Positions 1-7,455 are shown, counted from the first letter of the stretch. The stretch: DNA of 19,704 nucleotides from VAZQ01 sp035693615 (GCA_035693615.1 DASSGH010000067.1:1-19704), one strand, 5' to 3'. The notes: generated from the letters alone by a model not told the origin. Translations and numbers: made by a program.

Positions 1-97
1 AGGCATGCAATTTTGACCGGGCTCTGCCACCTTTTAGCCATGGTGCGAGGGTCGCCTAGGGCTAGCGGAAGGGGGACTTCCGTAGGGGGAGGCTGTC

Positions 98-190
98 ATG
101 GCCAAAGTCCTGAATGACATCTTGCTGTTTTCCTGTATCGCCGCGTTCGTCACAGGGATCGTGCTCGCGGCTGCCAGCCTGCTCACCTGA
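98..190 (+). CDS. 30-residue hydrophobic micro-protein (possible leader peptide)
   Basis: This short ORF encodes 30 residues from ATG at 98 to TGA at 188-190. A strong purine-rich Shine-Dalgarno (AGGGGGAGG, about 84-92) lies just upstream. The product begins MAKVLND and is then almost wholly hydrophobic, forming one predicted membrane helix (about residues 8-29) with a single Cys at position 13. A small hairpin, CGGAAG / CTTCCG (66-71 / 77-82), sits directly before the ribosome site. An intrinsic terminator follows 30 bases after the stop, so the ORF and terminator look like one short transcription unit. I recognise no family. It could be a free-standing membrane micro-protein or a leader peptide for the oxidase gene downstream. 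The ribosome site and clean boundaries support translation, but there is no homology evidence. Confidence 0.5.
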   Translation: MAKVLNDILLFSCIAAFVTGIVLAAASLLT

Positions 191-219
191 TCGAGCAGAC
201 AAAGCCAACAAATGACGGG

Positions 220-248
220 GCCCGGCAGTCTCGACTGCCGGGCTTTTT
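220..248 (+). terminator. Rho-independent terminator
   Basis: A perfect 10-bp stem, GCCCGGCAGT (220-229) paired with ACTGCCGGGC (234-243), has a CTCG tetraloop and is followed directly by five T residues (244-248). It ends the transcript carrying the 30-residue ORF. It finishes only about 8 bases before the probable start codon of the oxidase gene, so that gene needs read-through or its own nearly leaderless start. Confidence 0.85.
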
Positions 249-255
249 GTACTCC

Positions 256-1473
256 GTGACAGCCGTGGTTCTGACACGACGCCAACTCCTTCAGGGCGCC
301 ACGGCGTCGGCGGGCCTTCTGGCCATGCCCGCCGCCATGACGCGAAGCCTCGCCGACGATTATCCTCGTGCGCTGCGCGACGGAGAGATTCTGCCGGACC
401 CAGACTTTTCGCTTTTGCGGGCGCGCGATGCCTATCTCGTCGGCATTCGTCCGCACCGCGAGGGTGGCGTCTGCCTCAAGCTCGAAGACGAGCTCATTCC
501 CAGCCGACACGGGTCCAAGTTCTTGATTCACAACTACGGGCACGGCGGCGCCGGGATCACGCTCAGCTTCGGATGCGCCAGCGTCGTCGCCGACCACGTC
601 GCCACCGTGAAGCGAGAGATACGTCGGCCGGCCGTCGCGGTGATCGGCTGTGGCGTGATCGGCTTGACCGTCGCAACCGAGCTGCGGCGCAGGTGGCGAA
701 ACCTGCGCATCACCATCTACGCCAAAGACCTCGACATCCGCAGGACGACGTCGTTCGTGGCCGCCGGTCAGTTCGAGCCTTCGGGGATCTGCGCGGAATA
801 CGAGAGTGAAGAGGAGAAGAAGATCCTCGCCGATTATCTGCGGCGTTCGCGCGACAGGATCACCGAGCTGCACAAGTCATCGCGCTGGCACACCTACGGG
901 ATCGCGCTGCGAAGAGACTACACGCTCGACCAATGGAACGGCGCCTACGACGAGTGCACGCCGCACGATGTCGTGCCCCAGTACCGATCCGGCACCCTCC
1001 CCTTCGCCAAACTGAACACCATGGGCCGCGAATACAGGACCTGGCTGATCAACCCGACGATCCTGCTGCCGCAACTCGTCGCCGAGTTGAAGCGAAGCGC
1101 CGTGCGATTCCGCAAACGGCAGTTTGCAAGCAGGGACGACTTCGCGGCGCTGAGAGAAAACATCATCGTCAACTGCACCGGCTATGGCGCCAAGGCGCTG
1201 ATGAACGACGAGGACGTCGTTGCCAAGCGCGGCCATCTGGTGGTGCTGCGAAGGACCCTGCCCAAGCAGTTCTATTTCTTCAGCGGCGGCTGCAGCAACA
1301 GGAGGATCATGTACGTGTTTTGCCGCCATAGCGACATCGTCGTCGGCGGAACGGTAGAGACGGGAAACGATACCGAGGGCATTATCGAGCCCGATCGCGC
1401 CAGATTCGATCGCATTCTTGCCAATGCACAGGCTATGTTCGAGGGCCGTCCCAGGGACTGCGTCACGGCATAG
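256..1473 (+). CDS. Tat-exported D-amino-acid-oxidase-like FAD oxidoreductase, circularly permuted
   Basis: The product is 405 residues from GTG at 256. TTG 247 and GTG 265 are alternatives, and none has a clear ribosome site. The N-terminus is a Tat signal (TRRQLL at residues 7-12, then an Ala/Leu-rich stretch to about 32). Next come GIRPHR (63-68) and LIHNYGHGG with GCA (90-108), the substrate-arginine block and PROSITE-type signature that close the C-terminus of ordinary D-amino-acid oxidases. Only after these comes the FAD Rossmann motif GCGVIG (131-136). NCTG (about 306), RGH and VVGGT (362-366) follow in normal order, and the protein ends about 40 residues after GGT, just where the missing block would begin. 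All expected blocks are therefore present, but permuted. The family oxidises D-amino acids to imino acids and H2O2; the substrate here is unknown. A periplasmic location is inferred from the signal. Confidence 0.85.
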   Translation: MTAVVLTRRQLLQGATASAGLLAMPAAMTRSLADDYPRALRDGEILPDPDFSLLRARDAYLVGIRPHREGGVCLKLEDELIPSRHGSKFLIHNYGHGGAGITLSFGCASVVADHVATVKREIRRPAVAVIGCGVIGLTVATELRRRWRNLRITIYAKDLDIRRTTSFVAAGQFEPSGICAEYESEEEKKILADYLRRSRDRITELHKSSRWHTYGIALRRDYTLDQWNGAYDECTPHDVVPQYRSGTLPFAKLNTMGREYRTWLINPTILLPQLVAELKRSAVRFRKRQFASRDDFAALRENIIVNCTGYGAKALMNDEDVVAKRGHLVVLRRTLPKQFYFFSGGCSNRRIMYVFCRHSDIVVGGTVETGNDTEGIIEPDRARFDRILANAQAMFEGRPRDCVTA

Positions 1474-1607
1474 AACGGCGCTGTGGCCCGCCCGGGCTTG
1501 CGCGAAGCCGTCAAGCTTGCGCGAAGCCTAGTGCCAGTGTCGAAGCAACGCCCGGGCCGTGGGGCTGGGAGGCGACTTGGGCGAGCGAGGACTTGGGCCA
1601 AGCCCGC
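1474..1607. repeat. Repeat-rich spacer between convergent genes
   Basis: This 134-base gap separates the oxidase stop from the msrB stop. It holds two copies of GCTTGCGCGAAGCC (1496-1509 and 1515-1528), each able to fold as GGCTT/AAGCC-type hairpins. GCCCGGGC palindromes occur at 1490-1497 and 1550-1557. ACTTGGGC is repeated at about 1574-1581 and 1590-1597. No gene is seen. It probably acts as a structured 3' region for both transcripts or is a REP-like remnant. Confidence 0.55.
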
Positions 1608-2015
1608 TTATGTCGCCTCGGGCTCGAAGTTCATGGCGACGCCGTTGATGCAGTACCGCAAATGCGTCGGCGGCGGCCCGTCCTCGAACACGTGCCCGAG
1701 ATGGCTGCCGCACCGGCTGCAATGCACCTCGGTTCGGACCATGCCGTGGCTGCGGTCGGTCGAACTTTCGACCGCGCCCGCGACCGGATCGTTGAAGCTG
1801 GGCCAGCCGGTGCCGCTCTCGAATTTCGTCTTCGACACGAACAGCGGTTGATCGCAGCCGGCGCAGACGAAGGTGCCGCGGCGCTTCTCGTAATTCAACG
1901 CGCAGGTGCCGGGTGCTTCGGTGCCGTGGCGCCGCATCACTTGATATTGCTCGGGGCTGAGCAGACGGCGCCATTCCTCGTCCGTGCGGGTGACCGGAAA
2001 CCGTTTCGCTTCCAT
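1608..2015 (-). CDS. msrB: Peptide-methionine (R)-S-oxide reductase
   Basis: MsrB reduces methionine-R-sulfoxide in proteins, usually using thioredoxin, and acts in the cytoplasm. The 135-residue product covers the whole SelR domain. Structural zinc is bound by C51/C54 and C99/C102, GTGWPSF lies at 68-74, and the catalytic Cys is C122 in RYCIN. The recycling Cys found inside the GxGWPSF motif of some members is Thr here (T69), so C38 or an external thiol may resolve the intermediate (inference). ATG 2015 was chosen because CTCCTC (2025-2030 on the plus strand, GAGGAG in the gene) lies 9 bases upstream. The in-frame TTG at 2024 would sit on top of that ribosome site. It lies 138 bases downstream of the VOC gene and may have its own promoter. 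Confidence 0.95.
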   Translation of the reverse strand: MEAKRFPVTRTDEEWRRLLSPEQYQVMRRHGTEAPGTCALNYEKRRGTFVCAGCDQPLFVSKTKFESGTGWPSFNDPVAGAVESSTDRSHGMVRTEVHCSRCGSHLGHVFEDGPPPTHLRYCINGVAMNFEPEAT

Positions 2016-2153
2016 CGCTCTCAACTCCTCAACTCGCTCCCGTCGGCTGGGCCTATGCGCGCTACTCCAACCTTTCGCAAGAGCTCGCGGTCCCCTGACA
2101 TGGGTTGCCGGGTGCAGGACGGCAATGACCAGGCTGGTTTGCCACCCATGCGC

Positions 2154-2543
2154 TCAGACGGGCTTGCGCTCGAGCAGCTCGATCGATACGCCTTCCGGCG
2201 CGCGCAGGAACGCAACCCGTACGCCCGGCCGCACCGTGGTCGGCTCCCTGCTGAACTCGACGCCCTTGCCCTTGAGCTCAGCGACGATGGCGTCGATGCC
2301 GGTAACCGTGAGCCCGAAATGATCAAGGCCTTGGTAAGGCGTCACCGGCGGCGGATTGACGCCGTCGCCCGGCGCCACCGGCGCGATGAAGATGTTGGCG
2401 CCGCCGAGCTTGAGGTCGATGCGGGGCTTGCCCTGCTGCATGGTGCGGATCACCTCAGCCCCAAGCATGCGCTCGTACCACTGGGCGGTCGCTTCGAGAT
2501 TGGCGGTTCGCAAATGGATGTGGTCCCAGGTGTACGTGGCCAT
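2154..2543 (-). CDS. VOC (glyoxalase/bleomycin-resistance) family protein
   Basis: The 129-residue protein has two beta-alpha-beta-beta-beta modules typical of the vicinal oxygen chelate fold. The first opens with WDHIHL (H8) and the second with LDHFGLTV (H75). E122 in SIELLER sits at the usual last metal-ligand position, so the His/His/Glu set looks intact. Such proteins include glyoxalases, epimerases, dioxygenases and drug-binding proteins; the substrate cannot be read from sequence. GGGAG lies 8 bases before ATG 2543. It starts 29 bases after the CoA-transferase stop and is probably in the same operon, which would fit methylmalonyl-CoA-epimerase-like or other acyl-CoA chemistry, but this is only context. 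Confidence 0.88.
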   Translation of the reverse strand: MATYTWDHIHLRTANLEATAQWYERMLGAEVIRTMQQGKPRIDLKLGGANIFIAPVAPGDGVNPPPVTPYQGLDHFGLTVTGIDAIVAELKGKGVEFSREPTTVRPGVRVAFLRAPEGVSIELLERKPV

Positions 2544-2572
2544 GGTTCGAGCTCCCTATCAGGTGTTCGATC

Positions 2573-3766
2573 TTATTCGACGGGCGCAGGCTTCTCTTCG
2601 CGGCTCTCCGGCGCGACGGTGCCGACGCCAAGCTCGCTGAAGATTTCTTCGTTGTGCTCGCCGAGCGCGGGCGGGGCCGTGTCGATGCGCGGGCCGCCAT
2701 GGGCAAAGGTGAAGGACGCGAGCGGCACGCCGAAGCCGCCCTCAAGTCCCGGGGCGGCGGCATGGCGGTGAACGACGCTGCGCGTCGCAAGCTGCGGGTC
2801 GGCAAGCGCCTCCCCCATAGTGCGCACGCGCGCAGCCGGGACATGGCGCGCTTGCAAGAACTCCTCCCATTCGTCCGCTGTGCGCGTCAGCATGATCTCC
2901 GAAAGCACGGCGATCTCGCGATCGTGATCGGCGTCGCGCTCCTCGTTGCTGCGTTTGATCATGTCGGGTCGCCCGAGCACGGACCACAGCCGGCGCTGCT
3001 GGCGCAAATTGCTGGCGCCCAGCATGACGAGTCCGTCCTTGGTCTCGAACGCGCCGTTGGTCGCATGCGGGTGGCGGTTCCCGTGTGGCTGGGGATGGAC
3101 CCCGTTGCGCAGATATCCCGTCAAATGCGAGCTCATGAGGATCATGGCCACATCGAGCATGGCCATGTCGATGCGCTGGCCGCGTCCGGTGCGCTCGCGC
3201 TGGAACAACGCCGAGGCCAAGGCGAAGGCGCCCGTCATGCCGGTCGCGTAATCAATTGCCGGCGCGCCGAATTTGACCGGGTGGACGTCCTCGGTCCCGG
3301 TCATCGCCATGATGCCGGATGAAGCCTGGATCACATGATCGTACGCGGTTTGCGGTCCGCGCGGACCGCGCTGGCCGAAGGCCGAGAACGAGGCGTAGAT
3401 CAGCCGCGGATTGATCGCTGCAAGCGCCTCGTAACCTAATCCCAGCGCGTCGAACGCGCCGGGCCGGTAGTTCTCGACGAAGATATCGGCCGTCGCGACG
3501 AGCTTCTTGAGGATGTCGCGATCCGCCGGCCGCTTCAGATCGAGCGTGATCGCGCGCTTGTTGGAGGCTTGTGTCAGGAACGCCGTCCCCATATTGCGGC
3601 GGTTGAGCGCCTTGTCGGTGCCGGAACCGCGGCTCTGATCGGGCTCCTCGGGGTGCTCAACTTTGATCACGTCGGCCCCGAGCACGGCCAATTGATAGGC
3701 CGCAAACGGCCCGGCCAAAACATGCGTGACGTCGATCACTCTTATGCCCTCGAACGGTCGCGTCAT
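2573..3766 (-). CDS. Class III (CaiB/BaiF) CoA-transferase
   Basis: These enzymes move CoA between carboxylic acids through an aspartyl-CoA anhydride/thioester intermediate. The 397-residue product has the full family layout: N-terminal GIRVIDVTHVLAGP, ADVIKVEHP (31-39), NKRAITLDLK (69-78), ADIFVENYRPG (94-103), and catalytic Asp D172 in AIDYATG, followed by the RERTGRGQ segment. AGGAG lies 7 bases before ATG 3766. It heads a probable two-gene unit with the VOC gene. The acyl donor and acceptor are unknown. It differs from the paired transferases at 7681-10073 in being a stand-alone gene with its own catalytic Asp, so it is probably a homodimer. Confidence 0.93.
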   Translation of the reverse strand: MTRPFEGIRVIDVTHVLAGPFAAYQLAVLGADVIKVEHPEEPDQSRGSGTDKALNRRNMGTAFLTQASNKRAITLDLKRPADRDILKKLVATADIFVENYRPGAFDALGLGYEALAAINPRLIYASFSAFGQRGPRGPQTAYDHVIQASSGIMAMTGTEDVHPVKFGAPAIDYATGMTGAFALASALFQRERTGRGQRIDMAMLDVAMILMSSHLTGYLRNGVHPQPHGNRHPHATNGAFETKDGLVMLGASNLRQQRRLWSVLGRPDMIKRSNEERDADHDREIAVLSEIMLTRTADEWEEFLQARHVPAARVRTMGEALADPQLATRSVVHRHAAAPGLEGGFGVPLASFTFAHGGPRIDTAPPALGEHNEEIFSELGVGTVAPESREEKPAPVE

Positions 3767-3836
3767 CGCGGTCTCCTGTGGGCTTGGCTGTGCTCAGCGG
3801 GGGCTGGAAGCGACGGATGGCGTTCGCGACTGGCGA

Positions 3837-4037
3837 TCAGGCATCTTCAGGCCGATGAATAAGCTTGTAAGTGGGGACTTTGGTAGAGTCCCACTTGTCC
3901 ATCGTTTGCCGGCACACGACGCATTTCGCAACATTGCTTTCGCTTCGGGGGAGCCGCGAATGCGTCACCGAATAAAGTGCTCCGCAGTGGGGACAAAAGA
4001 ACGTCCCGCCGGTGGAAATTGGTCCGGTGAGAGGCAT
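3837..4037 (-). CDS. Small zinc-ribbon protein, 66 residues
   Basis: The product has two CxxC pairs, FCPHC (C15, C18) and CVVC (C39, C42), 20 residues apart. This is a classic single zinc ribbon. An acidic/basic tail follows, ending HRPEDA. A longer open frame runs to 4148, but ATG 4037 has GGAGG exactly 7 bases upstream, and the region before it holds a REP-like hairpin, so the short form is the real gene. No catalytic domain is present. It is probably a nucleic-acid or protein-binding accessory factor. It lies 70 bases upstream of the CoA-transferase on the same strand. The specific family is not recognised. Confidence 0.72.
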   Translation of the reverse strand: MPLTGPISTGGTFFCPHCGALYSVTHSRLPRSESNVAKCVVCRQTMDKWDSTKVPTYKLIHRPEDA

Positions 4038-4107
4038 GCGTGCGCCTCCGTCGACCAACCCAGTATGCGCCGCGACAGAAGGAAATTCCAGCGCGTGGGG
4101 AGCGACC

Positions 4108-4134
4108 CCCGGATCGAGCGAAGCGAAATCCGGG
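4108..4134. repeat. REP-like hairpin
   Basis: CCCGGAT (4108-4114) pairs with ATCCGGG (4128-4134) around a 13-base loop that contains GCGAAGCG. It lies in the 159-base gap between the ubiX stop and the zinc-ribbon start. This GGAT...ATCC hairpin type with an interior GCTTCGC-like loop resembles dispersed extragenic palindromes of Bradyrhizobium-group genomes (resemblance recalled from memory, not searched). Confidence 0.5.
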
Positions 4135-4196
4135 ACGGCCGTCAGCATGGCGGACGTTGCTTAGTGCATCCGGACTAGGGACCGAAAATGGGGCAC

Positions 4197-4823
4197 TCAC
4201 GTCCCGCTCTTCGCGGCCGGGCCCGAGCTTCCCGCCACCGTCGCGATCTTGGTCGCGGTATGCAGGTGGCCGTCCCAGCGCTTGGCAAAAGGCGCGGGCA
4301 AATCGAACTGGTCGAGCACGCGGGCGACGATGTGATTGACGATGTCGTCGACCGTCTGCGGGTGATTATAGAACGCGGGCACCGGGGGCACGATGGTCAC
4401 TCCCATCCGGGCCAGCTTGAGCATGTTCTCGAGATGCACCTCGGAAAACGGCGTCTCGCGCACAACCAGCACGAGCCGGCGGCGCTCCTTAAGCACGACA
4501 TCGGCGGCGCGATGGACTAGGTGCTCGCCGTAGCCGTTGGCGATGCCGGCAAGCGTATGCACCGAACACGGCATGACCGCCATGCCGTCGGTCTTGAACG
4601 AGCCGGAAGAGATCGAAGCGCCCATGTCGCCCTGGCTATGAACGACGCTGGCAAGCGCGCGCACTTGCTCGACGGTATAGCGGGTCTCGTGCTCAAGCGT
4701 GCGCTGCGCCCATTTGCTGATGATGAGGTGGCTTTCAACCTCGCTGCCCTTGAGCGCCTCGAGCATTCGCACGCCGAAGATGGCGCCGGTCGAGCCGGTC
4801 ATGCCGATAATGAGCCGCCGCAT
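4197..4823 (-). CDS. ubiX: UbiX-type flavin prenyltransferase
   Basis: UbiX joins dimethylallyl phosphate to FMN to make prenyl-FMN, the cofactor of UbiD decarboxylases. The 208-residue product has the family landmarks: GMTGSTGAI near the N-terminus (FMN phosphate loop), HLIISKWA, then ISSGSFKTDGMAVMPCS, the RAADVVLKERRRLVL stretch, RETPFSEVHLENML, and PPVPAFYNHPQT. The length is normal. GGAGGA lies 6-7 bases before ATG 4823. A UbiD-family partner is encoded on the same strand 5.4 kb upstream (10201-11784), with the plus-strand propeller gene between them. It is the only UbiX here and probably supplies cofactor to that UbiD (inference). The C-terminal 20 residues beyond the core are Ala/Gly/Ser-rich and non-conserved. 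Confidence 0.95.
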   Translation of the reverse strand: MRRLIIGMTGSTGAIFGVRMLEALKGSEVESHLIISKWAQRTLEHETRYTVEQVRALASVVHSQGDMGASISSGSFKTDGMAVMPCSVHTLAGIANGYGEHLVHRAADVVLKERRRLVLVVRETPFSEVHLENMLKLARMGVTIVPPVPAFYNHPQTVDDIVNHIVARVLDQFDLPAPFAKRWDGHLHTATKIATVAGSSGPAAKSGT

Positions 4824-5119
4824 TCAGTTTCCTCCGCGATGACCAACGTCAACGCGCGTCATGGGCGTTTGTATGCCAGCAGACGCACGAAATCCATTGT
4901 GTTGCAAGGACGTCCTGGGCTCTATTGTCGCCCCCGGGCAAGGATTGGGGGGAAGGGGTTAAGCCCCCAGGGTCGCCCTTGCGCCTGTCTTCCTTGCGCT
5001 GGGCGCTCAGCTGCCGGCTGGCTCGTAGACGCAACAGCACAGAAGCAGCATATCTCACCGCTCACGCGGGGTACTTCCTGGCGTTTTTGGTAAGATGCAT
5101 CGGCAGCGAAGGCAATGAC

Positions 5120-6058
5120 ATGGGCAGCAGCGCCAATCCCTCGAACGGAATGATGGCGGTCGACAAGATCGGCACAAAAGTTCTGTTTCTTAATCCCGTC
5201 AGTTTTGCAACCGAGGTCGTACTCGACCGCTTTCCCCGCACGGTGCACGAGCTTCTGGTCCTACCGGAGACAGGGCTCGCCTATGTGCCGATCTTCGGGG
5301 ACGGAATTCACGGCCGTAATCCCAATCCGGGTCATCTTCTTTGCATCGTCGACCTGCAAAGACGCGCCCATGTCGGCGATATCGACCTCACACCTTATAT
5401 TGCGCCGCATACGCTCAGACTTGGGCCCGACGGCATGATCTACATCACTTGCGAGAATAGCGCCGTCGTCGCGATCATCGACCCCGCCACGCACAAGGTG
5501 GTCGGTGCCATCGATTCCGGGTCGACCAACGGCCATCGGCTGGTCATCTCGCCCGATGGTCAGCGGCTCTACACCGAGAACGAGGAGGACGCCACGGTGT
5601 CGGTGATCGACCTGCCGGGACGCAAGCTGCTCGGCAAAATCGAGACGCCGCGCCCACTCGCCGGCATCGCGATCTCCCCTGACGGCGGGACGATCGTGGC
5701 GGTCGATGATGCGGAACCCTCGCTGTTCCTGATCGATACCGCAGTCGGCCGCGTGTGCGACGAAGTGCGCCTGGAAGGTGTGCCCAAGCCAGCGCAGATC
5801 GCACGCTTTACGCCCGATGACAGTCTCATCGTCGTCACCAGCCTCAACAGCGGCACGGTAAGTCTCATCGATCCCTCGTTCCGGCAGCAAACCGCGATCA
5901 AGGTCGGCAGCCAGCCGATGGATATGGCGTTCCGCGGTGACGAATTGTTTGTCGCTTGCCAGGGCGACGGGTCCGTCCACGTCATCGATATGGTCGAACG
6001 GCGGGCGAAGCACAGCTTCCGCGCGGGCGCGGGCTGCGAGTGCATCGGCTTTTTCTGA
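5120..6058 (+). CDS. YVTN-type beta-propeller protein
   Basis: The 312-residue protein is made of repeated propeller blades, each with a hydrophobic strand ending in (I/V)ID: CIVDLQRR (75-82), AIIDPATHKVV (118-128), SVIDLPGRKLL (161-171), FLIDTAVGRV (203-212), SLIDPSFRQ (248-256) and HVIDMVERR (287-295). SPDG turns occur at 144-147 and 186-189. This is the YncE/YVTN or surface-antigen repeat family, usually a binding scaffold or lactonase-like protein. No signal peptide is visible, so the location is uncertain. GAAGG lies 7 bases before ATG 5120. The open frame extends back to 4925 but lacks protein-like sequence. It is convergent with the TctC gene, 16 bases stop to stop. The ligand is unknown. 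Confidence 0.82.
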   Translation: MGSSANPSNGMMAVDKIGTKVLFLNPVSFATEVVLDRFPRTVHELLVLPETGLAYVPIFGDGIHGRNPNPGHLLCIVDLQRRAHVGDIDLTPYIAPHTLRLGPDGMIYITCENSAVVAIIDPATHKVVGAIDSGSTNGHRLVISPDGQRLYTENEEDATVSVIDLPGRKLLGKIETPRPLAGIAISPDGGTIVAVDDAEPSLFLIDTAVGRVCDEVRLEGVPKPAQIARFTPDDSLIVVTSLNSGTVSLIDPSFRQQTAIKVGSQPMDMAFRGDELFVACQGDGSVHVIDMVERRAKHSFRAGAGCECIGFF

Positions 6059-6074
6059 GATGTTTGGCCAGTAA

Positions 6075-7070
6075 TCAGCGCGCCTGGAAGCCGGAGTCGC
6101 GAATGAGCCGCTCCGAGTTTGCTCGCTGTTTCTCCAAATAACCGGCAAATTGTTCAGGCGTGTCGAAAACCGGTTGTATGCCGATGTCGATGAGCCGTTT
6201 TTGACGGAACGACGGCTCGTTGCCGATCCGGCTGATCTCCTCGTGCAATTTCTCGATGATGGGCTTGGGAGTGCCAGCCGGGGCAACGAATCCGAAGTAA
6301 ACCGGCGCCAGGTTGGGAAAGCCCAGCTCGTTCAGGGTCGGCACCTCGGGAAACAGAGGAGATCGGGTGTCGGAGTCAACGGCCAGCGCTTTCACCGTGC
6401 CGCTGCGGATGTGAGCGATGAAGTTGGGTAACCCGACGATCGCCACCGGCGTCGTTCCGGTCAAAATACCGGTTACGATGTCGCCGCCACCGCGCGAGGG
6501 AACGCTGATGAGATCGGCGCCGGTCTTCTGCTTCCAGTTCTCCATGGTGATCTGCATGGGAATGGCCAGCGCGCTATAGCTCAAGGTCCCAGGTTTGGCC
6601 TTGGAAAGCGCGGCGAGCTCGTCGAGCGAGGTGACGTTGAGCGCCGCGCTCACCACGAGGACCTGGGTGTTGATGAAGGCGTTGGTGATGGGCTCGAAAT
6701 CCTTCGCCGGATCGAACGGGATCGACTTGTAGGTAAATTGGTTCAGCGTCAGCGTCTCGTTGGGCAGAATGCAAATCGTATATCCATCGTTCGGCGCATC
6801 GGCACACGCGCGGCCGGCGATGTTCATCCCTCCCCCGGAACGATTGTCGATGATCACCGGCTGAGCCCAGCGCTTCTGCAGTTCGTCCGCGAGCGCGCGG
6901 ACGAACACGTCGCTGGTCCCGCCCGCACTGTTGGCGGTAATGATGCGCACCGGCTTGCTCGGATAGGATTGGGCGGCCGCAGGCGTTGCGTTGAGGACCA
7001 CCCAAGCAATCGTGATGAGCAGGAGACTTGGCGATTTCATCAGGCCCGCGCCCGACATGCCCGTTTGCAT
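6075..7070 (-). CDS. TctC/Bug-family periplasmic solute-binding protein
   Basis: The protein captures a carboxylate solute in the periplasm for a tripartite tricarboxylate-type transporter. The 331-residue product has a signal peptide with probable cleavage after A33 (TPAAA/QSYP). The Bug hallmarks follow: YPSKPVRIITANSAGGTSDVFVRAL (36-60), VIIDNRSGGGMNIAG (72-86), the PNETLTLNQF region, and a C-terminal lobe with PGTLSYS, FGFVAPAGTPKPIIEKL and the final helix. ATG 7070 is chosen because GGAGGGAGGG abuts it; the open frame extends to 7145 without signal-peptide character. Family ligands include tricarboxylates and aromatic carboxylates (TphC binds terephthalate). No TctA/TctB permease gene is in the window, so the membrane partners must be elsewhere. 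Confidence 0.92.
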   Translation of the reverse strand: MQTGMSGAGLMKSPSLLLITIAWVVLNATPAAAQSYPSKPVRIITANSAGGTSDVFVRALADELQKRWAQPVIIDNRSGGGMNIAGRACADAPNDGYTICILPNETLTLNQFTYKSIPFDPAKDFEPITNAFINTQVLVVSAALNVTSLDELAALSKAKPGTLSYSALAIPMQITMENWKQKTGADLISVPSRGGGDIVTGILTGTTPVAIVGLPNFIAHIRSGTVKALAVDSDTRSPLFPEVPTLNELGFPNLAPVYFGFVAPAGTPKPIIEKLHEEISRIGNEPSFRQKRLIDIGIQPVFDTPEQFAGYLEKQRANSERLIRDSGFQAR

Positions 7071-7113
7071 CCCTCCCTCCGCCGGCGCGTGATCGGTTGG
7101 ACCAGCAGGGGCA

Positions 7114-7455
7114 TCACCAGATGTAAATGGCCACCGCCCATGCAAGCGGGGCGACCACTAGGCCCAGGTAGACCCACATCCTATATCCCTCGGCGGTCCG
7201 GGGAAGCATGAAGAGATGGATCACGACCCACAGACCCACCGCGAATCCGAGCGCAAGCCTGATAAGATCGCCCGGCGTCTCGTAGACCGAGGCGAGAGTC
7301 TCGCTCTGAGGGCTGCTGACGCGTACGGTCACCGCCACGAGCGCTCCAATAAACAGCGCTCGAAGAACGATAGCCACTATTCGCAGGCCAATCGGAATAG
7401 CTGCTGCCGGGGTCCCGACGCTGGATGGACCGGGCTGCTGCGAGTTGGCGCTCAT
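7114..7455 (-). CDS. Small three-helix membrane protein
   Basis: The 113-residue protein has a Ser/Pro-rich N-terminus of about 20 residues and three predicted membrane helices at about 21-45, 63-83 and 93-113, the last ending at the C-terminus (AVAIYIW). I recognise no family. It lies 43 bases upstream of the tctC gene on the same strand and is likely co-transcribed. It is shorter than TctB (about 150 residues, four helices), so it is not a confident TctB, though a role with the binding protein cannot be excluded. ATG 7455 lacks a good ribosome site. Helix-consistent codon use and hydrophobicity support it as a real gene. Confidence 0.65.
   Translation of the reverse strand: MSANSQQPGPSSVGTPAAAIPIGLRIVAIVLRALFIGALVAVTVRVSSPQSETLASVYETPGDLIRLALGFAVGLWVVIHLFMLPRTAEGYRMWVYLGLVVAPLAWAVAIYIW

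Noticed and set aside
34..873. A 279-codon minus-strand open frame at the left edge
   Set aside because: It covers the terminator and the oxidase Rossmann region on the opposite strand and shows no family features.
256..1473. Reading the oxidase as a 3'-truncated or frameshifted DAAO
   Set aside because: The supposedly lost C-terminal blocks are present at the N-terminus, so permutation explains the gene without damage.
1593..2771. A 392-codon plus-strand open frame
   Set aside because: It runs antisense across msrB, the VOC gene and their spacer; those carry intact motifs and ribosome sites, while this frame has none.
4824..5119. Upstream extension of the beta-propeller gene to 4925
   Set aside because: The extension is Arg/Ser-rich with no signal peptide or blade motif, and GAAGG at 5108 fixes the start at 5120. 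The rest of this spacer holds only G/C runs and no gene.
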